From: Planctomycetota bacterium | GTDB lineage: Bacteria; Planctomycetota; MHYJ01; JACQXL01 | Assembly: GCA_016235865.1 (NCBI GenBank) | Contig: JACRIK010000018.1 | Span: forward strand, 1-64,000 | Length of the DNA stretch: 64,000 nucleotides | Direction: 5' to 3' | Part shown: in pieces, positions 9,401-18,280 of the stretch | How positions within the stretch are numbered: position 1 is the stretch's first letter | Layout of the letters: each line of letters opens with the position of its first letter | Program-made: the position numbers and the translations under genes | The notes under the pieces: model-generated | Told to the model about the DNA's origin: nothing | Database searches by the model: none | The model's input: only the letters and a program-made list of their open reading frames with translations

Positions 9401-12400
9401 TATCATTGCAGTGGAACGACAACTCCTCCAATGAGGATAATTTTAAATTGGAAAGGTCTGATGACAACGGAGCCACGTATACGGTTACTTATACTATTTC
9501 CGCCAATACCACGGTTTATACCAATACCGGTCTGTCTGAAAACACCACCTACTGGTACCGGGTGTTAGCCATTAACGGTGGCGGCAGTTCGGGTTATTCC
9601 AATGCCAAGAGCGCCACCACGTTGTTGCCTTTGCCGACCGCGCCGAGCACCATGACCGCTACCGCGGCCTCGTCATCGCAAATCAATCTGGCCTGGCAGG
9701 ATAACTCGTCTAACGAGACCGGATTCAAGGTAGAGCGCTCGCCTAACGGTTCGACCGGCTGGGGTGTGATTCTGACCCCGACCGCCAACAGCACGTCCAT
9801 ATCCAATACCGGTCTGTCGGCATCAACCACGTATTATTACCGGATTTTGGCCTATAATGCCACGGGGAACTCAGGTTATTCCAATAACGCCTCGGCCACC
9901 ACCTTTGAGGTGCCGCCGGTGACGCCGACCAACCTGACCATATCCGCAACCGCCTATAATTCCGTGGTCCTGACCTGGACCGATACGGCCAATAATGAGA
10001 CCGGATTTAAATTAGAACGTAAACCCGGAGGAGGTTCATATAGCCAGATTGCCACGCCTACGGCCAATGCCACGGCTTACACGGACAACAGCGTATCGCC
10101 GAATACCACCTATTATTATAAAATCCGGGCCTATAACACTGCCGGTAATTCCGGCTACAGCAACGAGGCATCAACCACCACGCCGCTGCCGCCGATACCT
10201 AATGCGCCGACCGGATTGGTTACAAATACGATAACCTCGGTATCTATCGGGATGCAGTGGACGGATAATTCCACTACCGAGGATGGGTTCAAGGTAGAAC
10301 GCGCTTCAGCCCCGGGCGGGCCGTGGTTCTATCTGGACCAGGTTTCAACCAATATTACGGCATATAACAACACCGGTTTGGGTTCAGGCCTGACCTACTA
10401 TTATCGGGTCTATGCATATAACACCGGCGGCAGTTCCGGTTATTCCAATGTGATATCAGGCACCACGCCGATTATCGCGCCCAATGCGCCGACCGGGTTG
10501 GTTACCACCACGGTAACTTCATCAGCCATCGGACTGCAGTGGACGGATAATTCCCTGGATGAGAATTCATTCAAGGTTGAACGCTCAATTAAAATGATGA
10601 ACTGGGTGGCCGGCTCGCCGAGTACCGTGCCTGAAGCCAGGGTATATTTTGCCATGGCGTATGATTCGGTCCGCAAGAAGACCGTGCTTTTCGGAGGGCA
10701 AAACAGCATCGGTAATCCTATTAATGATACCTGGGAATGGGACGGGACAAACTGGACCCAGCGCACGCCGGTTTCATCGCCTTCGGCAAGGATGTCTCAT
10801 ATGATGGTATATGATTCGTTCCGGCAGAAGACGGTCTTATTCGGAGGTCTAAACGGCCCCACCCTTAATGATACCTGGGAATGGGACGGGACGAACTGGA
10901 CCCAGCGCTCACCCGGGACCAGCCCATCAACCCGGCGTAATTCAGGCATGGCCTATGATTCGGTCCGTCAGAAGACGGTTCTGTTCGGAGGTTTTACCGA
11001 TGGCGGGCCTAACAACGAGACCTGGGAATGGAATGGAACGACCTGGACCCAGAGTTCGCCTGCTTCATATCCTTCTATGAGGTATCTTCATACGATGTGT
11101 TATGATTCGGTCAGCCAGAAGACGGTTCTGTTCGGCGGTATTACCGGGGGGTATGATGACCAAACTTGGGAATGGGATGGGACGACCTGGACCCAGCGCT
11201 GGCCGGGTTCGTCACCATCAGCACGATTTGCTCATACGATGGTGTATGATTCGGCCCGTAACCAGACGGTTCTGTTCGGAGGTTATGACAGTTATGGACC
11301 TAACAGCGAGACCTGGGAATGGGATGGGGCATCGGGGATTTGGACTCCGGTTTACGGTGGCGTACCAACAGCGCGATATTCTCATGCGATGGCATATGAT
11401 TCCGGCCGGCAAAAGGCAGTTATGTTCGGAGGAAATACCGGCGTTTACATGAACGATACCTGGGAATGGTCTGAATGGGAGGCGATTGCCGAGGTGGGCG
11501 CCAATGTTACCACGTTGAGTAATTCCCCATTGCCGGCCAGCACGACATATTGGTATCGGGTCTATGCTTATAACACGGCCGGGCCGTCCGGAATGTCCAA
11601 TGTCATATCAGCCACCACCCTGCCGCCCCCGCCTCCGGCGGGGCCGACCGGTTTGATTGCCTCGGCGCAGGCCATTGATAAGATACAGTTGAACTGGAAC
11701 GACAATTCCGGCGATGAAGACGGTTTCAGGATTTACCGTTCCACCAACGGAATTACTTACAGCCAAATTGTTACGCTGACGCTTAACACGACCGTGTACC
11801 AGGATATGCCGGTATCGTCCTCGGTAGTTTACTATTACCGGGTCACGGCGTACAGTGCATACAGTGGTTACGGAGATTCTTCTGCGGCTGAGACAACCGG
11901 ATTTATTTCTACCCAGCCGGATGCGATGATCAGATTGAGCAGTGAAAGTGATGCGTTGTATACGTCTAATAATGTTTATGAATCCACTCCGGTGTCCCAG
12001 ACCAAGGGGCAGACCGCGGAAAGTTACAAGCTGGTATCCTACTATATCAGGGTGCAGAATGACGGTAATCTTTCCGATTCATTCAAGATAACCGGCTCCG
12101 GCAGTTCCGGGAATTGGACCGTGACATATTATGACGTGACTTACGGCGAAGCGGGGCCTAATATTACTTTTGATATGACCTGGATTTTTGGACCCGGATA
12201 CGTGCCTTCTATAGCCGCCGGAGGTTATATCACCATCCGGATGGAGGTCAGCCAGTCATACGCCCAAACCGGTTCGTATTATGATGCGGTGGTCAGGGTT
12301 GCTTCCCAGAGCGACCCGGCTAGGGTAGATACGGTCAAGGCTAGGACCGAGGCCATTCCAGCTTATTACAGCATCTCAGGCAGCGTCAGTTACACCGGGA

Positions 12401-15400
12401 CCAAGACCGGCCGGATTTACCTGGGATTGAATTGGTTCAGCTACGGCGGTGAGCCGGGCAGCGGGACCAGTATCCCGGCGGTCGGGGCATTTACTATCCG
12501 GGGTGTTCAGTCAGGCGATTATAGCGTTTATGCCTGGATGGATACTCTGTCTTCCGGAAACAGTAACGCCGGCAATCCTAACGGTGCTACCGGTTTGGTC
12601 AGCGTGACTTCAACCAATGTTACGGGGGTAAATATAGTTTTATCTGACCCGGTCACGCCCACCCCGACGGTACCCGATTATGTTCAGGTTTTCCCGTCAG
12701 ATAGTTCAGGGCTGGCTTTCTATGATACGCCCAAAGATGGAAATGGCAAGGAGATTGCCAGTTCCTATCGCGTATATTGGCATACCAGTCCGACGGTCAG
12801 TAAATCTATTTATCTGGGCTACAAAACAATTCCGGCTAATCAGGATGACGCGGCGTTTATTACGGGTTTGACTAATGGATGGACGTATTATTTTGTGATA
12901 ACCGCATTAGTCGGGACGAATGAAAGCGCGGAATCGGCTGCATCAGCCGGGCTTATCGGTCCGGCCGCAGGCAGTTATAATGTGTCGGGCACGGTCTTTT
13001 ATCCGGGCGTGACGCCGACCGGTCCGCTTTATGTGGGTGTTTATAATGATGCCGGCGCGATTACTTATACCCGCATTGCTTCGCCGGCTGTTTCTTCCCA
13101 GACCTATAGTTTCGCCGGCGTAGCCAACGGTACTTATATGCTCTGGGCGTCGTTGGATATGAATAATAACGGGTTAATGGATGCCGGCGATTGCAAGGAT
13201 ACCGAAGGAGGAACTTTCGTTACGGTCAATAACGCCAACCTGACCGACCAGAACAAGACACTGCCGACCGGATACGGTACCGGTAAAGTGGAAACCGAGC
13301 ATCGTAAAATAGGCACCGAGGAAACCTACAGTCTTAATATCAAAGTCGCCAGCGGGAGAAAGCTGGTGGTGGCCTGTTCAATTACTTCAGGTCCGGGTAT
13401 TACCGCGGTGCTGGATATTGATAAGCGAGACCGGGAGTTCAGACGTAATATTGAGCGCGGCTTAAACCGGCCGATTACCTCGGATAATTATGCTCTTAAT
13501 GTGACATATTCAGACGCGACTACCGAGACCCTGAACGCTCCGGTGACCGCGGTATTGGATTGTTTTGCCCAGAATCTTTCGCCGACCACCATCACCGGCG
13601 GGCATGTGGTGCCGACCTTCACTTGGGCTGCTCCGGCCTCGCCGCCGGCTTCATATTCATATTATTTATGGGTGAATGAGCAAAACGGGGGAGACCTCTG
13701 GAGGTATCCGGATAAATCAGATATGCCCAGTTCGCAACTGGCGGTTCTGTATAATACTGACAGCCGGGCGTCCCAGCCTAACCTGGATATTGGGTCGGTT
13801 TATTATTGGTATGTGCTGGTCAGTGATTCAAACCGCAACAAGGCGTCGCAGGGGGTAAGTTACAGCCCGACCTATTTCGACCGCCAGGCCGATGCGCTGA
13901 TTGGATTGAGCAGCGAGGCGATTACTTCATACCTGACCGATAATCTTTACGAATCCAATCCGGTTACTCAGACTAAATACCAGGATGCGTTGAAGGGCCA
14001 GGTAGTTTCATATGTAATCAGGGTTCAGAACGAAGGCGCCAGCGCTGAGTCATTGATAATTACCGGGACGGCCGGCAACTCCAGCTGGATTGTCAAATAT
14101 TTCGACGGAGCGACAGATGTTACGGCTAATGTCACCGGCGCCGGATATACCACGCCTGTTATTGCTTCATGCGGTTACCGGGACATACGCCTGGAGGTTA
14201 ATTCCACAGCCACCGCGACGGTTGGGTCCACGATAAATGTATTTGTGACAGCTAAGTCGTGGAACGACCCGAGTAAAAAGGATATGGTTAAGGCGACTAC
14301 TACCCGGGTTAACAGTTATGCCGGATTAGGCAACGACGGGTCACTGAATGTGACAGGTTTATTCTATATAGATTCCCAGACCAACGGTTATAACGGCCGG
14401 AGTCAGCCGGATGGCTGGAGTTCCAGGGTTTCTTCATTGACTCCTAACAGCGCCGATCTATATAGCACGCCGGCAGCCGGGACGTTCTATCCCAATGACG
14501 AATTTATTCTTATTTCTGTAAAAGGCGCTCCGTCAACCAATGTCGGCAACTATGAATTCCTGCGGGTTTACTCGGTTTCGGGCAGTACGGTTTATTTTAC
14601 CTGTAATAAAACCAAATACTACGGAGACACTGCGGGTTCTGACGCCAATGCCGGAAGCAACCAGTATGTCTTCCTGCAAAGAGTGCCCAATTATTCCAGC
14701 GTTCTGGTAAACTGGAATTCTGAGTTGACCTGTAACGACTGGTATGGAAGCGGTGGCGGCGTCCTGGCTTTCCGCGCCAGTTCAACGGTTTATGTTGGTA
14801 CCAGCGGTAAGTCTGATTATACTAACCGGACGGCCTATATCCGGTCCAGAGGTTTTTCAGGCGGTTCCGGCAGTAGCTACTCAGGTAATTCGGCATCGGG
14901 TGATGCATATAACATATTAAGCACATATTCTTCCGGCGGTTATGCTTATAACGGAGCGGCTCAAAATGGTCTTACCACGCCTAACCCGGGCGGCGGCGGA
15001 GGCGGCGCCGGAGATACCAATGATACTACCTTACGTACAGGATCTTTAGGCACGACCGGCGCGGCCGGCGGCGGTGGCGGAGCTGCCTACGGCGGAACGT
15101 CCGCTACCAAAGGCGGCGGCGGAGGCGGAGGAGGTTATTGTACTGTCGGCACTAATGGACTGGGGTATACAATGGGCACGGGTGCTTCCGGATCAACCGG
15201 TGGTACCGGCGGTAATAGTTTTAGCAGCTCAACGCAAAATAATGCCGGTGGCGGTGGCGGCGGCGGTTCATTTAACAGCCCATCAAGTTTAAACAGCAGG
15301 GCATTTTTCGGTGCCGGCGGCGGTGCCGGCGGCGCAACCTGGGCATCAACCGGCGGTTCTTACGGTGGAACCAACGGCGGTAAAGGTGGCGGTTTTATCT

Positions 15401-15750
15401 ATATCGGGGCTGCTTATATTTACGTATATTATAATGTCTACAGTACTTACTATGATTACGGATATATTACGGTCAATGGCGAAAACGGGAAGAATGTTTC
15501 ATACTCCGGTAATTCCTTGCCGGGCGGCGGCGGTGGTGGAGCCGGAGGTTCGATAATTACCCGTTCTTCAGTACTTTATATTGGGCATACCATGGGTGTT
15601 ACTTGTTATGCCGGCGCCGGTAGTGTTGGCGGATCAGGTTATGGCGGAGGTGCCGGCGGCTGGGGCGGAATTTATTACCAATATAGCAGTCTGACAGGTA
15701 ATTCTCCAGCGCCTAATACGTATAGCCCAGGAACTGCGCCATCAGAATAG
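3472..15750 (+). CDS. Giant multidomain surface lipoprotein (fn3, invasin-like, Kelch, Gly-rich)
   Basis: The start at 3472 has an AAGGAG site and gives a lipoprotein signal (IAGC); the 4092-residue product should be surface or periplasmic. Order of regions: Ser/Gly linker; carboxypeptidase-regulatory-like beta modules; a Big2-like module (about 640-710); five fibronectin III repeats (about 712-1176); six Big1/invasin-like repeats opening with variants of NLAFVQQP plus one Big2-like unit (about 1177-1865); six more fibronectin III repeats, the last split by six Kelch repeats (VLFGG, WEWDGTNW; about 2373-2669); another fibronectin III repeat; two related modules rich in beta structure; and an extreme Gly-rich tail (about 3797-4077). 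No sortase or type 9 signal is seen. A sigma-54 promoter precedes it and a strong terminator follows. Adhesion or matrix binding is likely but inferred. Confidence 0.9.
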   Translation: MRQNGLKIFGVDLRRWHLYFIVPLVCLMIAGCAAGLLLVGTAMSGSSGGGTSSGSSAQRRVTGLVFSQGSENVIAPLGGASVMAEWGSTRSILGAFTKAVTMSASTTTNSDGSYELDGIDDGANVVITIEKDGHTTQIHNVNTAGSSPSIKGTLAPKNQNKKTVFSSTDNDINTDEDVNEKGEPIARCHVVISAGAVTGDTEVELTPYYSLDNLPQPLPAGYIGLAGADFSAASTVVFATNKDVKPYLVLPSTVRASELNVINIKLMELIEVSGVKQWLVSKNAINQDRACEYYTSGPYEGMLGPDDGVIDDNQAKLKGIRPFCFVYSTTQLATINGTVKNTTGTAIAGAMVFGGGSSDTTNSLGKYSLNNVIALSASSDTLIMVNAIAPNYQLASAVASVRANSTTNNVNITLETLEEVAILGGSVKDASTISPIAGAKVVCTSQPYIAAFTYDNRGTTTDLMDDTLSVTPPANLRNYRWNLTSPSGVRYQSASQINNWVILSNLFSESGFDSLGSYRVDLGITLSDDRVVTATGGFMLKIVSLSVIITDIRLPVSMDPSITMEAYSNTVGNYRMIGVPTGVELKLQASKTGYQSSGIRTISALTKGATAVENFTLNAGSAAVASIWITPAPSVSLQTGQTVLFSGVAKDDADNTISPTPVFTWISSNPAIASINSSSGLASALGSGSVTIEASTGAVTSNAVTVTVGGVPAAPSDFTAVAASSSQIDLAWQDNSANEDDFRIERSTNGITYALISTQYPDVESYSDTGLSSSTQYYYRVYSRNVNGDSAKASASATTPGTPVPNGPSALIVTPVDANTIDLEWTDNSNNETLFQIRRSPDGDTYNVIATVGANTTSYQNIGLTPNSNYYYRVYARNDSGNSTTYASGDTWTPDTIPTAPSGLVASNTSSSQINLTWTDASNNESGFKIERSPNGVDTWTEIYTTTINATSYPNTGLVYNTTYYYRIRAYNTAGDSNYSNIAFATTSQQAPDAPTGATITVLSDTSIKIDWTDASDNEDSFKVQISTDGTTYTLKTTTAANATVFTDTGLTALTTYWYRVYAYNTAGSSGYSNVVSDTTNAPPIPDDPTNLVTTTVTSSSIGLQWTDNSNNETGFKLDRSPDGVSNWVTLTTTAGNVIAFSDTALTPATTFYYRVYAYNLGGDSGYASVTAATFAVPDNLAFSVQPVNTAAGATFPAVQVTVRDASNNPLALDGIPITFTINKGTLNGTLSKNTVAGVATFSDLNMTLADTGYAITASSGGLTPAASNAFNITFAAANNLTWVTSPANSVAGSTMAAFTVRVRDAYANNVQGTTVSVTTTNSALAVYQGGTAVADYATAGSGADGLATFSTISMTAAGTGYVFRASSGALATVDSGAFNITPDAADNLAFVQQPTTTSAGATMSPVTVRVKDVYDNLISGQAVSITTTDGTLINGTLTQNSDINGIATFTPLSMTAPGTGYVLSATSGALVVTSDAFNISGAAANLAFVQQPANTMAGATMSSITVLVRDQFNDPQPGITISLTTTNGTLINGTLSKDSDINGVATFDDLSITLAANNYALSASALTYTVAAIVSTSFNITPASANSLTFFTQPANTVAGVTMSIVRVRVWDQYANVVPSVAVSLTTTTQLNGTATITSNAIGIAAFNDLYITTTGTYQLSARAGAVGPTSSNNFDITPGAVMTVAVSGDTPITSGIESSSYTAVSRDAYNNNVSDTYAWTKANGTGTATLSVDKLTGVLSGTVTITATSDAAPAKSGGKTVTVNPGAPSSLTFVQQPTTATVSVAITPAITVRVKDVNNNLLSGVSVSVTTTGGTALSGTLTRSSDSGGIATFNDLSIASEGNYSLYATTGLITTTSASFNIMPTLPNVPSGLTATAISPTAITITWTDTSNNESGFKIERFISGSYQEIATTTANTAVYTNNGLSGNTLYYYKVRAYNVTGNSDYSNVASAQTPIAPPTAPSGLITTSVTASVISLQWNDNSSNEDNFKLERSDDNGATYTVTYTISANTTVYTNTGLSENTTYWYRVLAINGGGSSGYSNAKSATTLLPLPTAPSTMTATAASSSQINLAWQDNSSNETGFKVERSPNGSTGWGVILTPTANSTSISNTGLSASTTYYYRILAYNATGNSGYSNNASATTFEVPPVTPTNLTISATAYNSVVLTWTDTANNETGFKLERKPGGGSYSQIATPTANATAYTDNSVSPNTTYYYKIRAYNTAGNSGYSNEASTTTPLPPIPNAPTGLVTNTITSVSIGMQWTDNSTTEDGFKVERASAPGGPWFYLDQVSTNITAYNNTGLGSGLTYYYRVYAYNTGGSSGYSNVISGTTPIIAPNAPTGLVTTTVTSSAIGLQWTDNSLDENSFKVERSIKMMNWVAGSPSTVPEARVYFAMAYDSVRKKTVLFGGQNSIGNPINDTWEWDGTNWTQRTPVSSPSARMSHMMVYDSFRQKTVLFGGLNGPTLNDTWEWDGTNWTQRSPGTSPSTRRNSGMAYDSVRQKTVLFGGFTDGGPNNETWEWNGTTWTQSSPASYPSMRYLHTMCYDSVSQKTVLFGGITGGYDDQTWEWDGTTWTQRWPGSSPSARFAHTMVYDSARNQTVLFGGYDSYGPNSETWEWDGASGIWTPVYGGVPTARYSHAMAYDSGRQKAVMFGGNTGVYMNDTWEWSEWEAIAEVGANVTTLSNSPLPASTTYWYRVYAYNTAGPSGMSNVISATTLPPPPPAGPTGLIASAQAIDKIQLNWNDNSGDEDGFRIYRSTNGITYSQIVTLTLNTTVYQDMPVSSSVVYYYRVTAYSAYSGYGDSSAAETTGFISTQPDAMIRLSSESDALYTSNNVYESTPVSQTKGQTAESYKLVSYYIRVQNDGNLSDSFKITGSGSSGNWTVTYYDVTYGEAGPNITFDMTWIFGPGYVPSIAAGGYITIRMEVSQSYAQTGSYYDAVVRVASQSDPARVDTVKARTEAIPAYYSISGSVSYTGTKTGRIYLGLNWFSYGGEPGSGTSIPAVGAFTIRGVQSGDYSVYAWMDTLSSGNSNAGNPNGATGLVSVTSTNVTGVNIVLSDPVTPTPTVPDYVQVFPSDSSGLAFYDTPKDGNGKEIASSYRVYWHTSPTVSKSIYLGYKTIPANQDDAAFITGLTNGWTYYFVITALVGTNESAESAASAGLIGPAAGSYNVSGTVFYPGVTPTGPLYVGVYNDAGAITYTRIASPAVSSQTYSFAGVANGTYMLWASLDMNNNGLMDAGDCKDTEGGTFVTVNNANLTDQNKTLPTGYGTGKVETEHRKIGTEETYSLNIKVASGRKLVVACSITSGPGITAVLDIDKRDREFRRNIERGLNRPITSDNYALNVTYSDATTETLNAPVTAVLDCFAQNLSPTTITGGHVVPTFTWAAPASPPASYSYYLWVNEQNGGDLWRYPDKSDMPSSQLAVLYNTDSRASQPNLDIGSVYYWYVLVSDSNRNKASQGVSYSPTYFDRQADALIGLSSEAITSYLTDNLYESNPVTQTKYQDALKGQVVSYVIRVQNEGASAESLIITGTAGNSSWIVKYFDGATDVTANVTGAGYTTPVIASCGYRDIRLEVNSTATATVGSTINVFVTAKSWNDPSKKDMVKATTTRVNSYAGLGNDGSLNVTGLFYIDSQTNGYNGRSQPDGWSSRVSSLTPNSADLYSTPAAGTFYPNDEFILISVKGAPSTNVGNYEFLRVYSVSGSTVYFTCNKTKYYGDTAGSDANAGSNQYVFLQRVPNYSSVLVNWNSELTCNDWYGSGGGVLAFRASSTVYVGTSGKSDYTNRTAYIRSRGFSGGSGSSYSGNSASGDAYNILSTYSSGGYAYNGAAQNGLTTPNPGGGGGGAGDTNDTTLRTGSLGTTGAAGGGGGAAYGGTSATKGGGGGGGGYCTVGTNGLGYTMGTGASGSTGGTGGNSFSSSTQNNAGGGGGGGSFNSPSSLNSRAFFGAGGGAGGATWASTGGSYGGTNGGKGGGFIYIGAAYIYVYYNVYSTYYDYGYITVNGENGKNVSYSGNSLPGGGGGGAGGSIITRSSVLYIGHTMGVTCYAGAGSVGGSGYGGGAGGWGGIYYQYSSLTGNSPAPNTYSPGTAPSE

Positions 15751-15767
15751 GTATTGTTAAGCGTGAT

Positions 15768-15812
15768 AAACCCCGTTCCCCGATTAACATCGGGGGCGGG
15801 GTTATTTTTTTT
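15768..15812 (+). terminator. Intrinsic terminator
   Basis: AACCCCG and CCCCGAT pair with ATCGGGG and CGGGGTT around a TAAC loop, followed directly by a run of eight T. It ends the giant lipoprotein transcript. The inner CCCCGAT/ATCGGGG hairpin resembles the first hairpin of the two-hairpin elements. Confidence 0.92.
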
Positions 15813-15845
15813 CATAAATAGCGCATACCTAACAGAATCTAATAG

Positions 15846-15873
15846 TTGACTTGCCTGAAAAATGAATTACAAT
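15846..15873 (+). promoter_or_regulatory. Sigma-70 promoter very close to a start codon
   Basis: TTGACT (15846-15851), a 16-base spacer and TACAAT (15868-15873) lie 11 bases before the ATG at 15885. Transcripts would have a leader of only a few bases. No ribosome-binding site is visible. Confidence 0.6.
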
Positions 15874-15884
15874 GCTACGCTGAT

Positions 15885-17129
15885 ATGGTTTTACTGAAAA
15901 TCACTCTTGTTTTTATATTGATAGTTTTGTTGCTTAGGTTAAAAACCCCATTTAGTATTTCTATCCTTCTGGCCGGCCTGATATTAGGCCTGGGATTTAA
16001 TCTAGGGGTTTCTGATATCGGCCGGACCGCCTGGGCAGCTCTTCAGGAGCCGGAGACCATTTCTCTGGCTTTGATTGTCGGAATAATATTGGTCCTCTCC
16101 GAGTTGCTTCAGGTATCAGGCCAGATGACCGAGTTAGGCCAGGTGATAATCAAGACCTTCGGGTTACATCGCTGGACCTATACGATTTTACCGGCTATTA
16201 TCGGGTTACTGCCCATGCCCGGTGGGGCATTGTTTACCGCGCCGATGATGGACGGGGTCAGCGAAACCAACATACCGGCCCATAAGAAAACCCTGATTAA
16301 TTATTGGTTCCGGCACATCTGGGAATACGCCTGGCCTCTGTATCCGGGCCTGGTTTTGGCCGCCGGTTTAGCCCGGGTTAATCTTAACACCCTTTCCCTG
16401 ATACAGTCGCCGTTTACCGTGATTTCTGCCCTGATTGGCGCCGCGCTCATTCTGCCCGGCATAAGAATATCGGATGAACACGTTCATAAGGGTTCTTTTA
16501 GGGATTTCGCCCGAATGGTCTATCTGATTTCTCCGATAATTGTTATTATCTTGCTGTTTGTCGTGTTTCATCTGAATATGCTTATCTGCATTTCAACCGG
16601 CCTGGCCGTGGCCATTCTGAATGTCCTCATCAGCCGGAAGTTAAAGATAACCGCCATACTCAAGGTTGTTTTTGTCAAGTTATCGGTTTATCAGATGATA
16701 TTTGTGGTCATCAGCGTGCTGATTTTTACCGGGATAATGCGCTCCAGCACCCTGATAGTCGAACTCAGCCGTTTCTTCACCGGCGGGATAGACGGCAATA
16801 TTCCTTTTGTCTATATGACCGTAGCCATAATACTCCTGCCTTTTATCGTCGGATTACTGACCGGCTTAACCGTGGGATTTGTCGGCATAACATTCCCCCT
16901 GATATTTTCCACCATTGTGCCGAACGGGATAGATGTCATGCCGATGGCAATGCTGGCTTATATTTCCGGGGTAAGCGGCGTGATGCTCTCGCCGGTGCAT
17001 CTGTGTCTGGTCCTGACCAACCAATATTACAATTCCGAGTTTTCCAAGGTATATAAAACCCTGATTCCGGTTTCTTTGTCCGTGTTGTTATTGGCCGTGT
17101 CCGGATTTTTATTATACGCCATATTGTAA
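15885..17129 (+). CDS. DUF401-family integral membrane protein (putative permease)
   Basis: This 414-residue protein is almost entirely hydrophobic with roughly ten to twelve membrane spans. The motif PMPGGALFTAPMMDG and the overall pattern match the DUF401 family of uncharacterised transporters related to anion or gluconate-type permeases. The ATG at 15885 begins directly with the first membrane segment. A TTG at 15846 in the same frame would place the -35 box inside the gene, so I reject it. The gene is convergent with xerD, with a single base between the stop codons. The substrate is unknown. Confidence 0.8.
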   Translation: MVLLKITLVFILIVLLLRLKTPFSISILLAGLILGLGFNLGVSDIGRTAWAALQEPETISLALIVGIILVLSELLQVSGQMTELGQVIIKTFGLHRWTYTILPAIIGLLPMPGGALFTAPMMDGVSETNIPAHKKTLINYWFRHIWEYAWPLYPGLVLAAGLARVNLNTLSLIQSPFTVISALIGAALILPGIRISDEHVHKGSFRDFARMVYLISPIIVIILLFVVFHLNMLICISTGLAVAILNVLISRKLKITAILKVVFVKLSVYQMIFVVISVLIFTGIMRSSTLIVELSRFFTGGIDGNIPFVYMTVAIILLPFIVGLLTGLTVGFVGITFPLIFSTIVPNGIDVMPMAMLAYISGVSGVMLSPVHLCLVLTNQYYNSEFSKVYKTLIPVSLSVLLLAVSGFLLYAIL

Positions 17130-17130
17130 A

Positions 17131-18099
17131 TCATCCGATTTTTGATTTACGGGCTCTGGGATGGGCCTGGTTATACACCTCTTTAAGCCGGTTGGTGGTG
17201 ATGTGGGTGTAAATCTGGGTGGTGGAGATGCTCTTGTGGCCGAGTAATTCCTGGACGCTTCTTAAGTCCGCGCCATGGTCCAACAGGTGGGTGGCAAAGG
17301 TATGCCTGAAGGTATGGGGCGAGATTTTCTTGTTGGTCAATCCGGTGCCTATCCGGTAACGGGTAATTTCATTACGCACGCTCCGATCCGTCAGTCCCTC
17401 TCCGAAGCGATTAAGAAACAGATATGAATTCTGTTCCGGCTTTTGCTTGGCCGATATTTTATTATTAATTACATAGGCTTCTTTTTCCCGGGCAGTCAGA
17501 TAGTTTTCTATCGCCTTCATGGCAAAACTGCCGATAGGGACTATCCGCTCCTTCCGGCCCTTGCCTAAAATATGGGCGACTGACGAATTGAAATCTATAT
17601 CCTTTATTTTGAGTTGTGCCAGCTCGGAAACACGCAACCCGCAACTGTAGAGCAGCTCCAGGATGGCCGCATCCCTTAAGGCGACCATTCGGCCTTCATT
17701 GGGGCGGAACTTCGGTGTCTGGATGGCCGGCTGATGGACCATGTTTTTCACCTCTGACTCGGTCATAAAGTCAGGCAGTTTCTTATTTATCCGCGGCGAG
17801 CGTATCAGGACGATGGGATTGTTTGCAATGAGCCGTTTCTGGGCCAGGAACTTAAAGAATGATTTTAGCGTTGCCACCTTACGGGCCAGAGATGTTTTTT
17901 GATAATTCTTGTCTTTCAGATGTACCAGATAGGAGCGGATGACCAGATTGGTTACACCGGGAAAATCCATTGACGGGTATTGCGATTTCAAGAAATTGCT
18001 GAATTGAGCTAAATCATTGCTGTAAGAGCGAACAGTTTCCGGAGAATAATCCCGGGCCGATGATAAATAATCAATAAACTGCTTGATATAATCAGGCAT
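17131..18099 (-). CDS. xerD: Tyrosine recombinase XerC/XerD
   Basis: The 322-residue protein has the two-domain plan of Xer recombinases, which resolve chromosome dimers at dif with FtsK. The N-terminal SAM-like core-binding domain (residues 1-90) is followed by the catalytic domain. The active-site residues are visible: Arg in CGLRVSELAQLK, His and Arg in HTFRHTFATH, His in LLGHKS and Tyr in TQIYTH. Length and motifs fit XerC or XerD rather than a phage integrase, and no phage or integron context is present. I choose XerD by general resemblance, but XerC or a single-recombinase XerH-type role cannot be excluded. Confidence 0.88.
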   Translation of the reverse strand: MPDYIKQFIDYLSSARDYSPETVRSYSNDLAQFSNFLKSQYPSMDFPGVTNLVIRSYLVHLKDKNYQKTSLARKVATLKSFFKFLAQKRLIANNPIVLIRSPRINKKLPDFMTESEVKNMVHQPAIQTPKFRPNEGRMVALRDAAILELLYSCGLRVSELAQLKIKDIDFNSSVAHILGKGRKERIVPIGSFAMKAIENYLTAREKEAYVINNKISAKQKPEQNSYLFLNRFGEGLTDRSVRNEITRYRIGTGLTNKKISPHTFRHTFATHLLDHGADLRSVQELLGHKSISTTQIYTHITTNRLKEVYNQAHPRARKSKIG

Positions 18100-18246
18100 A
18101 ACTATTCTATCGGTAAAACACGGGGGATGCTTTAGATACTTAGATAAAACTATTGACCCCGCCCATGATTTTATTTATTATATTATTCAGCGCATAGAAA
18201 TTATGCGGTTGACTGTTAGCTTCACACGATAAATTTATGTGCTGGG

Positions 18247-18275
18247 TTGACAATCATCAGGCCTGATATTATTAT
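18247..18275 (+). promoter_or_regulatory. Sigma-70 promoter, probably leaderless
   Basis: TTGACA (18247-18252), a 17-base spacer and TATTAT (18270-18275) end only 5 bases before the ATG at 18281. Normal start-site spacing would put +1 on or next to the start codon, so the FG-GAP mRNA is probably leaderless. Confidence 0.7.
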
Positions 18276-18280
18276 TCGTT

